Part shown: piece after piece, positions 26,013-33,741 of the stretch
Position numbering within the stretch: the first letter of the stretch is position 1
How the letters are laid out: each line of letters starts with the position of its first letter
NCBI GenBank assembly: GCA_014360895.1
Contig: JACIWQ010000006.1
Coordinates: 1 to 53,544 of the forward strand
Direction of reading: 5' to 3'
DNA: 53,544 nucleotides
Source of the DNA: Thermoflexales bacterium
GTDB taxonomy: Bacteria > Chloroflexota > Anaerolineae > B4-G1 > DUEL01
The notes under the pieces: model-generated
Seen by the model: only the letters and a program-made list of their open reading frames with translations
The model's database searches: none
Told to the model about the DNA's origin: nothing
Program-made: the position numbers and the translations under genes

Positions 26013-28073
26013 TCACATTCCAGCCGACGGAGCGTGGTCGTCACCCCCTTCGGGAATGCCCAGTTGGATAAAGGTTCGGGGAACCCGGAGCGCACGGCCC
26101 AGTTCCCGAGTAGCAACCTGAAGCACACCTTGCACATCCGGAGCGGATTCAATTTGCTCCAGAATCTGACGAGCCAGCCGCTCCCGCTCTGCCCGCTGCT
26201 GGGCCTCCTTGTAGGAGCGCGCGTTCTGCAGGGCAATCGCCACCTGGCTGGCAATGGCTGTCATCAGGTCCAGGTCGTGCTGGCCGTACGCCCGCGGCGT
26301 CGTGTAACTCTGCACCGCCATGACACCCAAGACCTGCTCGCCCACTATCAGCGGTACGCCCAGCCAGGATTGGGCTATCCGCCCAATCTGATCCACCCCC
26401 ATCTCCTGCAGGTGGGCCGGGATGTCCTCTTCTATCAACACCGGCTTCTTGTTCCGGATGATGTATTCGGTCAGGCCGTTGGCAAAGGGACGGGTTCGGT
26501 AAGGCTGCCGCTCATTCTCTTCTACAAACAACGGGAAAATCACCTCTTCCCGCTGGAGGTCGTAAAGGGCGATGTAAAAGTTGGTGGCATCCAACAGGCG
26601 GCTGGCACCCCGGTAAGCTTCCTCCAACACCTGCTGCACGTCCAGTTGGGCCGCGAGGGCCTGGCCCAGTTCGTTCAGGACGGCCAGTTCCTCCGCCCGC
26701 AGGCGGGCCTCCTCAAAGAGACGGGCATTCTCAACCGCCATCGCCACCTGGGCCGAGATGGCCTCCACCAGGGCGATTTCTTCGGCGGACCAGGACCGCT
26801 CCCGTTCCACCTCGTAGAGACCCAGCGCACCGACGACCTCTCCACGCACAACCAGGGGCACCGCCAGGGCAGCTTTCGGGGCTATTCCTGTATCTGCGGG
26901 CAGAGCGGTCGGGGCGGCACCGGAGAGGGCAACAGCCGTGCCCTTCTGTACCACTTCGTCCATCGCCGGCCACCAGCCATCCGTCAGCGGAGAGAGGGAG
27001 GCCGAGGGCCCTTCGTAGGCATACCCCACCGGCCGATGCTCCCTCCACGTGGAGATGAATTGCGACCACTCCTCCCGCAAATAGCGGCGGTGGACGGCCT
27101 CTATTTCCCGTACCCGTGCCTGAACCTCGGCGAACAGTCGGGCATTCTCCAACGCCGAGGCAACCTGGGAGGCGAGAACCTGAAAGGCCGTCACGTCCTC
27201 GGGGGTAAATCCTGGCGTCCGGCGACTGCAGAGCACCAGGGCCCCTGCGGCGCGGCCGCGCGCGACCAGAGGCAAAATCGCCTCCGCCCGGGTCTCCGGG
27301 AGCAATGGGGTCCAGCGAGTAGTACGTTCGCCCACCTCGTAAAAAACAAGGGGCTCAGACCGGGCAATACACTGCCCGATAGATGACTCGTCTCCCACCT
27401 GCAGTTTGAGGCCCGGGGCAAGGGTTTCCGTCCCCTCCTCTCCCTCGCCGGCCCGCAGGACGGCCCATTGGCCATACTCGTCCGTCAGGAAAATGCCCGC
27501 ATAGTAGAGGTTGAAGCGCTCCCGGATCAGGCGAGCGGCCATCTGGAGCAGTTCTTCCGGGTCCACAACCCCGGAGAGCGCCTGGGCGACCTCCGTGGCA
27601 ACCTCCAGCCGATGGGAAGCGGCGCGGAGTGCCCGCTCAAGGGCGGTGCGGATTTTTTCCTGTTCCTCCAGCACCAGCGCTTCCCGGGCCCCCAGGTACC
27701 CTTCCATAAAGGCCGCCGTGTAGGTATCGGTGGCCCGCAGGCCTTCCAGGAGCAAGTCGCTCGTCAGATGGGCCGCGCAGAAGAGCCGGAGGGTAGTTGC
27801 CAAATCCAGGACGGCCCGCTCCGAGAGCCCGTCCCGCAGCCGCCGGGCTCCCCGCTCCCGAACCGGGGCCAGGTCGCCGTCCTCCAGGAAAGCCAGGAAG
27901 GCCTCCGCCTCCTCCTGGGCTATCTGCCGCAGGTGGGCCGGTCGGATGGTGACGCGGTTAGTAAAGAGCGTCGCCTGGAGCGATTCCCAGAGCCGGGCTA
28001 CCAGTTCCTCACGCTGAGCTGCCAGTTGTTGGTTGAGTGTGGCCTGAGGTTTCTCCATAGCCTGAAAAGTCAT
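26013..28073 (-). CDS. soluble GAF sensor without output domain (helical N-domain + 3 GAF)
   Basis: A 686-residue cytosolic protein. Residues 15-150 are the helical domain shared with the giant kinase and the 153-aa protein. GAF A follows at about 155-315, then a short-form GAF at 316-455 (with YLREEW and GYAYEG) and GAF C at 456-625. Residues 625-686 are the half-GAF tail seen in all the kinase-less sensors. No HisKA, HATPase, GGDEF, EAL or phosphatase domain is present, so signalling must go through a partner. GAF C is almost identical to GAF 6 of the 1349-aa protein. The ATG at 28073 lacks a clear ribosome site, and the one at 28058 is an alternative. Confidence 0.88.
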   Translation of the reverse strand: MTFQAMEKPQATLNQQLAAQREELVARLWESLQATLFTNRVTIRPAHLRQIAQEEAEAFLAFLEDGDLAPVRERGARRLRDGLSERAVLDLATTLRLFCAAHLTSDLLLEGLRATDTYTAAFMEGYLGAREALVLEEQEKIRTALERALRAASHRLEVATEVAQALSGVVDPEELLQMAARLIRERFNLYYAGIFLTDEYGQWAVLRAGEGEEGTETLAPGLKLQVGDESSIGQCIARSEPLVFYEVGERTTRWTPLLPETRAEAILPLVARGRAAGALVLCSRRTPGFTPEDVTAFQVLASQVASALENARLFAEVQARVREIEAVHRRYLREEWSQFISTWREHRPVGYAYEGPSASLSPLTDGWWPAMDEVVQKGTAVALSGAAPTALPADTGIAPKAALAVPLVVRGEVVGALGLYEVERERSWSAEEIALVEAISAQVAMAVENARLFEEARLRAEELAVLNELGQALAAQLDVQQVLEEAYRGASRLLDATNFYIALYDLQREEVIFPLFVEENERQPYRTRPFANGLTEYIIRNKKPVLIEEDIPAHLQEMGVDQIGRIAQSWLGVPLIVGEQVLGVMAVQSYTTPRAYGQHDLDLMTAIASQVAIALQNARSYKEAQQRAERERLARQILEQIESAPDVQGVLQVATRELGRALRVPRTFIQLGIPEGGDDHAPSAGM

Positions 28074-28115
28074 TTTCCAAGAGTTACGCCTGCTCTATCT
28101 TGATAAGAATGGGGC

Positions 28116-28186
28116 GTAGCGCAGGCCGTTTCGCCTGCAAAAGACCGCCACTCGCCCGCCTTTACAGGCCTGGCGGCCTGCGCTAC
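28116..28186. repeat. inverted repeat GTAGCGCAGGCCG ... CGGCCTGCGCTAC
   Basis: Perfect 13-bp arms at 28116-28128 and 28174-28186 with a 45-bp interior, in the 211-bp spacer between two sensor-cluster genes. It looks like a dispersed palindromic element. Confidence 0.8.
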
Positions 28187-28205
28187 GTTCTTCGGTCCTC
28201 TCATT

Positions 28206-28280
28206 TCACCGCAGAGACGCAGAGGCACGCAGAGCAATAGCTCAGAGAAAACCCGGCGCCCTCCGCGTTCTCTGCGGTGA
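28206..28280. repeat. inverted repeat TCACCGCAGAGA ... TCTCTGCGGTGA
   Basis: Perfect 12-bp arms at 28206-28217 and 28269-28280. Its outer sequence (CACCGCAGAGACGCAGAG) resembles a palindrome seen between genes in many bacteria. The right arm ends a few bases before the stop codon of the 153-aa gene. Confidence 0.8.
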
Positions 28281-28284
28281 TTGC

Positions 28285-28746
28285 TCACTGGCCTTCCCTC
28301 TGCAGGGCCCGCAGGAGTGCCTGGCGGGTCTTCTCCTGCTGCTCCAGAATGCTTTCCTCCCGGGCCACCATATACCCTTCCAGGAAGGCGCGGGTGTAGC
28401 GGCCGATGGCCCCCTGGAGCGACGGCCAGAGTTCCACCTCGGGGTTGGCGCTCTCCCAACCCACCTCCTGGAGGGCCTGGACCAGAGCCAGGACCGAACG
28501 ATGGCTCAGGCCCTGCTGGGCCAGGGCGCGGCCCCGCTCCCGCACCACCCCTTCATCCCCATCGCTCAGGAAGGCCAGGAACGCCTCCGCCTCCTGGCGC
28601 GCGAACTCGGCCAGTTGCCGGGGGGGGAAAAGCGCGCGGTTGGTGAAGGCGTGCTCCTCCAGCGCCGCGCGCATCCGGGCGGCGAGGGCTTCCCGGCGAG
28701 TTTCTACGCGCTTCCGCAGTTCCTCCATGCCGACCTCGCTGCCCAT
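28285..28746 (-). CDS. stand-alone helical sensor-type domain protein
   Basis: A 153-residue all-helical protein that consists of only the domain found at the N terminus of the 686-aa GAF protein and, more divergently, of the giant kinase. Shared features are the HAFTNR/LFTNR turn, RQEAEAFLAFL followed by DGD and VRERG, and a final charged helix EEQEK/EQQEKT. I compare it to the RsbRD N-terminal domain family, but this is from memory of fold and pattern only. It starts 9 bp after the methyltransferase gene. The start at 28746 has AGGGGG upstream; 28728 is an alternative with GAGGT. Confidence 0.75.
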   Translation of the reverse strand: MGSEVGMEELRKRVETRREALAARMRAALEEHAFTNRALFPPRQLAEFARQEAEAFLAFLSDGDEGVVRERGRALAQQGLSHRSVLALVQALQEVGWESANPEVELWPSLQGAIGRYTRAFLEGYMVAREESILEQQEKTRQALLRALQREGQ

Positions 28747-28755
28747 AGCGTCCCC

Positions 28756-29550
28756 CTACTTGACCAGATAGACCCCGTAGCCGCCACCACCAGCAGCGAT
28801 GAACTGTTTATCGTCTTCGGTCATTGTGTCTTGCAGGCCATGCCATTCCTCCAGTGTACGAAATCCCAACTCATCAGGCTGCCAGGGCTGGACCAACTCC
28901 CGAAATACAGCCAGAGGGCGGTAATAAACCGGTTCTCCAATCTGGCGGTAGAAATCCAAAATCCTTTTAGCAGTAGGATGCTCGGGATTGCCCTCCATCA
29001 AAAAGACCGCCCAACAGCTGCCCTCGTCAGACCAGTCATAGAGAACACGAGCCACGTTGGCGATTTCCTCATCTGTCATAAACCCCGTAATCGCCCAATA
29101 GACAAAAGCTACACGCCGATTGCCCCCCAGGATGGCCTCCACCTCGGGGCGGTTCAGGAGTTCCTCCGGGCGGCGGCAATCGGCCTGGAAGTAGTAGACG
29201 TTGGGAGTATCGCCCAGAATCTCCCTGGAGTACTCCACGCAGATCGGGTCCCGGTCGGAGTAGATGACGACGGTGCCGGGCGCCACCGCCGTGTGAAGAT
29301 GCCCCATCGTCGGCAATCCGGAGGCGAAATCTATGATACACCGGTAGCCTCGCTCGTAAGTCAGTGTCCGGGCGATGTCTTGCAGACACCAGCGAGTCAG
29401 GCGCACCATCTTCGGCACAAAGGGAGCAAGCGATTTTATAAAGTCTCCAGCGCGCCGATCCACCTCAAAGTTGTGGTGGCCGCCCAGGAGATAGTCGTAG
29501 ATACGGCCGGGGTTGGGCTTGGTAGTATCCAGAAGGCTTTTCTCGGACAT
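28756..29550 (-). CDS. DUF574-family SAM-dependent methyltransferase (copy 1)
   Basis: A 264-residue paralogue of the protein at 25173-25967, with PNPGRIYDYLLGGHHNFEVD near residue 12, the DFASGLPT SAM loop and VVIYSDRDPI. The ATG at 29550 is preceded by GGAGGT. It follows the 1349-aa sensor after a 121-bp spacer with tandem heptads and is directly followed by the 153-aa helical-domain gene. In both copies the methyltransferase sits next to genes encoding that helical domain, so the two may work together. The substrate is unknown. Confidence 0.85.
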   Translation of the reverse strand: MSEKSLLDTTKPNPGRIYDYLLGGHHNFEVDRRAGDFIKSLAPFVPKMVRLTRWCLQDIARTLTYERGYRCIIDFASGLPTMGHLHTAVAPGTVVIYSDRDPICVEYSREILGDTPNVYYFQADCRRPEELLNRPEVEAILGGNRRVAFVYWAITGFMTDEEIANVARVLYDWSDEGSCWAVFLMEGNPEHPTAKRILDFYRQIGEPVYYRPLAVFRELVQPWQPDELGFRTLEEWHGLQDTMTEDDKQFIAAGGGGYGVYLVK

Positions 29551-29569
29551 TGGGTACCTCCTTTGTGAG

Positions 29570-29597
29570 TGTTGCGTGTTGCGTATTGCGTAATGTT
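29570..29597. repeat. tandem heptads TGTTGCG/TATTGCG
   Basis: Three clear 7-bp units (29570-29590) and one decayed unit lie about 20 bp upstream of the methyltransferase start, in its likely leader. They resemble the heptad array in front of mutL in unit length but not in sequence. Confidence 0.75.
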
Positions 29598-29671
29598 GTG
29601 GGCAACGTGAGGGCTGCGATGAACGTTCTCCCAGCTCACCTCCTTAATCAATACGGAATACGAAGTACAGA

Positions 29672-32600
29672 CTACGGCTTCCCCAGCCGCACCACAGCGT
29701 GGGAGGTGCCCAGGGCCTGGCCCAGTTCCCGGACGGCGGTCTGGAGGACGGTCTCCAGGTCGGGGGAAGCCCATACCCTGGCCGTGACCTCACGGATGAC
29801 GCGCTCCCGCTCGGCCCGCCGCTGGGCCTCCTCGTAGGAGCGGGCGTTCTGTAGGGCAATCGCCACCTGGCTGGCGATGGCGGTGAGGAGGTCCTGGTCG
29901 TGGCGGTCATAGGCGCGTGGGGTGGTGTAACTCTGCACCGCCATCACGCCCAGAACCCGATCCCCCACCATCAGCGGTACACCCAGCCATGAGAGCGCCG
30001 TCCGCCCAACCTGTTCTATCCCCATCTCCTGCAGGTGGGCCGGGACGTCCTCTTCTATCAACACCGGCTTCTTGTTCCGGATGACGTATTCCGTCAGGCC
30101 GTTAGCGAAGGGACGGCTGCGGTAGTGCCGCCGTTGGTTTTCTTCTATCGCCAGCGGGAAACTCACGATTCCTTGCTGGAGATCATAGAGCGCAATATAG
30201 AAGTTGGTGGTGTCCAGCAGGCGGCTGGCACCCCGGTAAGCTTCCTCCAACACCTGCTGCACGTCCAGTTGAGCCGTGAGGGCCTGGCCCAGTTCGTTCA
30301 GGACGGCCAGTTCCTCCGCCCGCAGGCGGGCCTCCTCAAAGAGGCGGGCATTGGCCAGGGCGTTGGCGATGTAGCCCGCGACCGCCCGGGCCAGGCGGAC
30401 CTCGTCGTGCCCGAAACCGCGTGGGCGGTTGACGAAATAGAGTTCGCCAATGCTCTGGTCCCGGACGCGCAGGGCCACGCCGCAGAAGTTACGGCCTCCC
30501 AGTCGTTCCAGATATGGGAGGTAGGCCGGAATCAAGTCGGGGTCCGCCGAACCCAGGTTGGAATAATAGGCACCACCCCGAGCAAAGATGCCCTGCTCCA
30601 TCCCCGGTGCGTCCACCGGCACCTCCCAACTCTGGGTTTCCCGAAGGAGCTCGCCCCGATGCAACACCAGCCGGGCCTGTAATGCCCGGGCGTCCTCGTC
30701 GTACATAAACAGCACAGCGCTTTCGGCCTCCAAGAGAGGGACGGCCTCCCGCAATACGCTCTCCAGGAGCGGCTCCAGTTCCAGGGTGGAGACAGCCAGG
30801 GCGGCAATGCGGGCCAGACCCTCCTGCTCCATCGCCCGCTCCTGGGCTTCGGAGTACAGCCGCGCATTCTGAATGGCGATAGCAGCCTGATCCATCAGCG
30901 TGGAGAGAAGCCGCAGTTCCTCCTCCGTCACCCGGTCCTTCCGGCTCCGGTCCCAACTGACCTCCACCACGCCAATGTTGCGTTCCTGGAAACGGAGGGG
31001 CGTAAAGACCCGCAGGTAGCGCTCGTGGCCGTACTTCTCCCAAATTTCCCGGTTGAAGCGGTCATCCCACCCAACGATGACCTCTGTGCGGCCCGTCCGA
31101 TAGACATCGGCGACGATGTCCGGATGGTCCAGGGGGTAGCGGGTCTTATCCAGCCACTCCGGATAGCGGTCCAACTCACCCTCCCAGATGCCATGGTTGA
31201 AGCCAATGGTTCCTGCACTCTCATCCACGAGAGAGACGATGGCAAACTCACAGCCCAGGAGCCGGTAAATCCTCTCCAGAATAGCCCGTATGACCTGATC
31301 TTCCTCCAGAGTAGAGGAGAGAGTACGGCCAGTCTCGTAGAGGACCTGCATCTGCTCGGCGGTCCGGCGGGCCTCCTCGTAGAGGCGGGCGTTCTGAACG
31401 GCGACGGCGGCCTGGGCCGCCACGGCCGTCGCCAGCGCGGCCGTCTCCTCGTTGTACAGTCCCGGCTGGCGATGGTCCATCAGCAGGAAGCCGATGACCT
31501 CCTCGCCTAGGACCATCGGGACGGCCATGCCGGAGCGGGCCCCGCGCCGCTTCCAGCGCGGGTCGGTGCGGGCATCGGCGATGACCACGGGCGCGCGGGT
31601 CCGGATGACCTCCGCCAGCAGCGGGTCCTGGGAAACGGGCGGCTGCTTCTCCAGCCATCGCCGCATAGCGTCCAGTTCTATCCCCCGCCCGCCGATAATC
31701 TCCCGCCGCTCTCCCCGCAGCAGGTGAATGACGGCGACGTCAAAGGGGATGAGCCGCTCCAGTTGGTCCAGCAGCCGGTGAGTCACCTCCTCCAGGTCCA
31801 GGGTGGAGCCGACAAGGCGAGCGATTTCCTGGAGGGTGTCGGCGACGAAGCGGCGGCGCTGCTCCATCTGGTAGAGGCGAGCGCTCTCCAGGGCCAGGGC
31901 CACCTGTTCGCTGACGGCCTGGACGAGCGCGATTTCGTCCTCCGTCCAAGGGCGGGCCTCATCGGTCTCTTCCAGAGCGATGGCGCCGATGACCTCGTCG
32001 TACAGGCGGAGGGGGGCCGCCAGGACGGCCCGGCCATTATCCAGTTCATGGAGGGCAACGACCCGTCCCTGCCGCAGCGCCTCTTCCACCGCCGGGACCG
32101 GCGGCGGCACCTCCACCGGGGTGATCGCTACCCGGTCGTAGACCAGGGCAGGCGGAAGGCCCTCCATCCGTCCCCAGGCCTCGCGGACCCGCTCCCCGTA
32201 GAGGGCACGGAGTTCTTCCAGCGCGCGGCGGCTTTCCTCCAGCAGGCGCGCATTCTCAATGGCCACCGCAATCTGGTCGGCCATCGTCTGTAGGACGGCC
32301 ACGTCCTCCTCGGTAAAGGCGGCGGGCTCTTCGGACTGCACATCCAGCACGCCGATGACCCGATCCCCCACCTTCAGCGGCAGGGCCATCTCCGAGCGGG
32401 TGAGCGGCAGGTCAGGGTTGTCAAAAAAGACGGCGTCCTTCCCCACATCCAGCGCGATGCGGGGCTTCCCCGTCCCCGCCACGTAGCCGACGATGCCCAC
32501 CCTTCCCACGGCCAGCCGGTGGCCCCGGGCCAGCATTCGCCGCCCACCCTCCGAGGAGGCCGCCCGCAGGACGGCGTACTCTCCGGCCTCGTCCACCAGG

Positions 32601-33721
32601 AAAATGCCCGCGTGGTAGAAGCCGAAGCGCTCGGAGATGAGGCGGACCGTCTCGTCCAGAAGGATGTCCACATCACGGATTTCGGCGGCGCTGCGGGCAA
32701 CATAGGCCGCCGCCTCCAGTTGGGCTGTCCGGCGGGCCAGGTCGGCGGTGCGCTCGTTGACCCGCTGCTCCAGGGTGTCAATGGCCTCGCGGATTCGCAG
32801 CGAAGCCTCCAGGAAGGCCCGCGCCAGAACGCCGATTTCGTCCGGCCGGGCCAGCGAAGTCTGCAACTCTCCCCTCTCCACAACTCCGCCCTTCTCCATC
32901 TCCGCCGCCGCGTCGGAGAGACCCTGAATCGGGCGGATGACGCGCCGGCCCACCTCCCGGTTCAGCCAGAAGAACCCGAAAGCGGCCAGCCCAACGAAGA
33001 GGGCAATGACGCCAGCCCCATAAACACCCTGGCGGAGAATCTGATTCCGATAAGACCGGCGGATAGCTTCCGCCTGTTCCTGCATCTGCACTACCGGGCG
33101 GGAGAACTCGTCAATGTAGGTGGTGGCGGCGATCATCAGTGTCTGGCCATGGAAGGGAACCCGCACCGGGGTCATCGTCATATACTTCTGGCGAATGGAC
33201 CCGTCGGGCTCCACCCAGTCATAGTACCCGGAGACTTCCACTCCCGCCAGGCTTGGCTCAAAGATGGCCCACCAGGAGGGAAGCTGGTCCTTCAGGAACT
33301 CCATCTTCTGGTCAATCAGCGCTGGGTTCGGGTGGATGCGCATGATGCCGGTTCCAGCTTCGTAGAGGCAGGCATACCCGGTTTCTCCGACCGGCTGCAT
33401 CGCGATCCGGACAAATTCCGGGTCCGATTGGAGGTCCCGCATGGTCGCCTCGGGATGGGCAGCCAGGTAAATTTCCACCTGGGTGGCCACATCCCGGGCA
33501 ACGGTCTGGATATACTGCTCGCCCAATCGCCGGAGGGACTCTTCGGCCTGCGTGGCTATCTCCTGGGTCACGACGTCCATCATCCGGGCCGTATAGCGAT
33601 ACACATAGACCAGGGTCGCGACCAGAAACAGAAGGGCCAGAAGGTATGGAACGGTCCCTAACCCATATATTCTCCGGAATTGCTGGGCAATGGAATGTGC
33701 ACGCTGATTAAATGACTTCAT
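29672..33721 (-). CDS. membrane Cache-HAMP sensor with six GAF units and no output domain
   Basis: A 1349-residue receptor. A membrane segment at about 24-44 and an extracellular Cache-like domain at 45-230 (contains TGYACLYEAGTGIMRIHPN and SGYYDWVEPDG) are followed by a second membrane segment at about 236-256 and HAMP at 257-310. Six GAF units come next: GAF 1 at 335-495, a short form at 496-625 (REAWGRM), then GAF 3-6 up to about 1290. The half-GAF tail fills the last 55 residues. No kinase, cyclase or methyl-accepting domain is present. GAF 1 is almost identical to GAF 1 of three neighbours. The ATG at 33721 follows AAGGGA. The ligand is unknown; Cache domains usually bind small organic molecules. 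Confidence 0.9.
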   Translation of the reverse strand: MKSFNQRAHSIAQQFRRIYGLGTVPYLLALLFLVATLVYVYRYTARMMDVVTQEIATQAEESLRRLGEQYIQTVARDVATQVEIYLAAHPEATMRDLQSDPEFVRIAMQPVGETGYACLYEAGTGIMRIHPNPALIDQKMEFLKDQLPSWWAIFEPSLAGVEVSGYYDWVEPDGSIRQKYMTMTPVRVPFHGQTLMIAATTYIDEFSRPVVQMQEQAEAIRRSYRNQILRQGVYGAGVIALFVGLAAFGFFWLNREVGRRVIRPIQGLSDAAAEMEKGGVVERGELQTSLARPDEIGVLARAFLEASLRIREAIDTLEQRVNERTADLARRTAQLEAAAYVARSAAEIRDVDILLDETVRLISERFGFYHAGIFLVDEAGEYAVLRAASSEGGRRMLARGHRLAVGRVGIVGYVAGTGKPRIALDVGKDAVFFDNPDLPLTRSEMALPLKVGDRVIGVLDVQSEEPAAFTEEDVAVLQTMADQIAVAIENARLLEESRRALEELRALYGERVREAWGRMEGLPPALVYDRVAITPVEVPPPVPAVEEALRQGRVVALHELDNGRAVLAAPLRLYDEVIGAIALEETDEARPWTEDEIALVQAVSEQVALALESARLYQMEQRRRFVADTLQEIARLVGSTLDLEEVTHRLLDQLERLIPFDVAVIHLLRGERREIIGGRGIELDAMRRWLEKQPPVSQDPLLAEVIRTRAPVVIADARTDPRWKRRGARSGMAVPMVLGEEVIGFLLMDHRQPGLYNEETAALATAVAAQAAVAVQNARLYEEARRTAEQMQVLYETGRTLSSTLEEDQVIRAILERIYRLLGCEFAIVSLVDESAGTIGFNHGIWEGELDRYPEWLDKTRYPLDHPDIVADVYRTGRTEVIVGWDDRFNREIWEKYGHERYLRVFTPLRFQERNIGVVEVSWDRSRKDRVTEEELRLLSTLMDQAAIAIQNARLYSEAQERAMEQEGLARIAALAVSTLELEPLLESVLREAVPLLEAESAVLFMYDEDARALQARLVLHRGELLRETQSWEVPVDAPGMEQGIFARGGAYYSNLGSADPDLIPAYLPYLERLGGRNFCGVALRVRDQSIGELYFVNRPRGFGHDEVRLARAVAGYIANALANARLFEEARLRAEELAVLNELGQALTAQLDVQQVLEEAYRGASRLLDTTNFYIALYDLQQGIVSFPLAIEENQRRHYRSRPFANGLTEYVIRNKKPVLIEEDVPAHLQEMGIEQVGRTALSWLGVPLMVGDRVLGVMAVQSYTTPRAYDRHDQDLLTAIASQVAIALQNARSYEEAQRRAERERVIREVTARVWASPDLETVLQTAVRELGQALGTSHAVVRLGKP

Positions 33722-33741
33722 TCCCTTACCCCTCCACTGGG

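Noticed and set aside
22213-27386. Long plus-strand open frames opposite the sensor kinases (also 36426-37979 and 46825-49341)
   Set aside because: Same GC-driven shadow effect; no ribosome sites, and the sequences are mirror translations of GAF and kinase domains.
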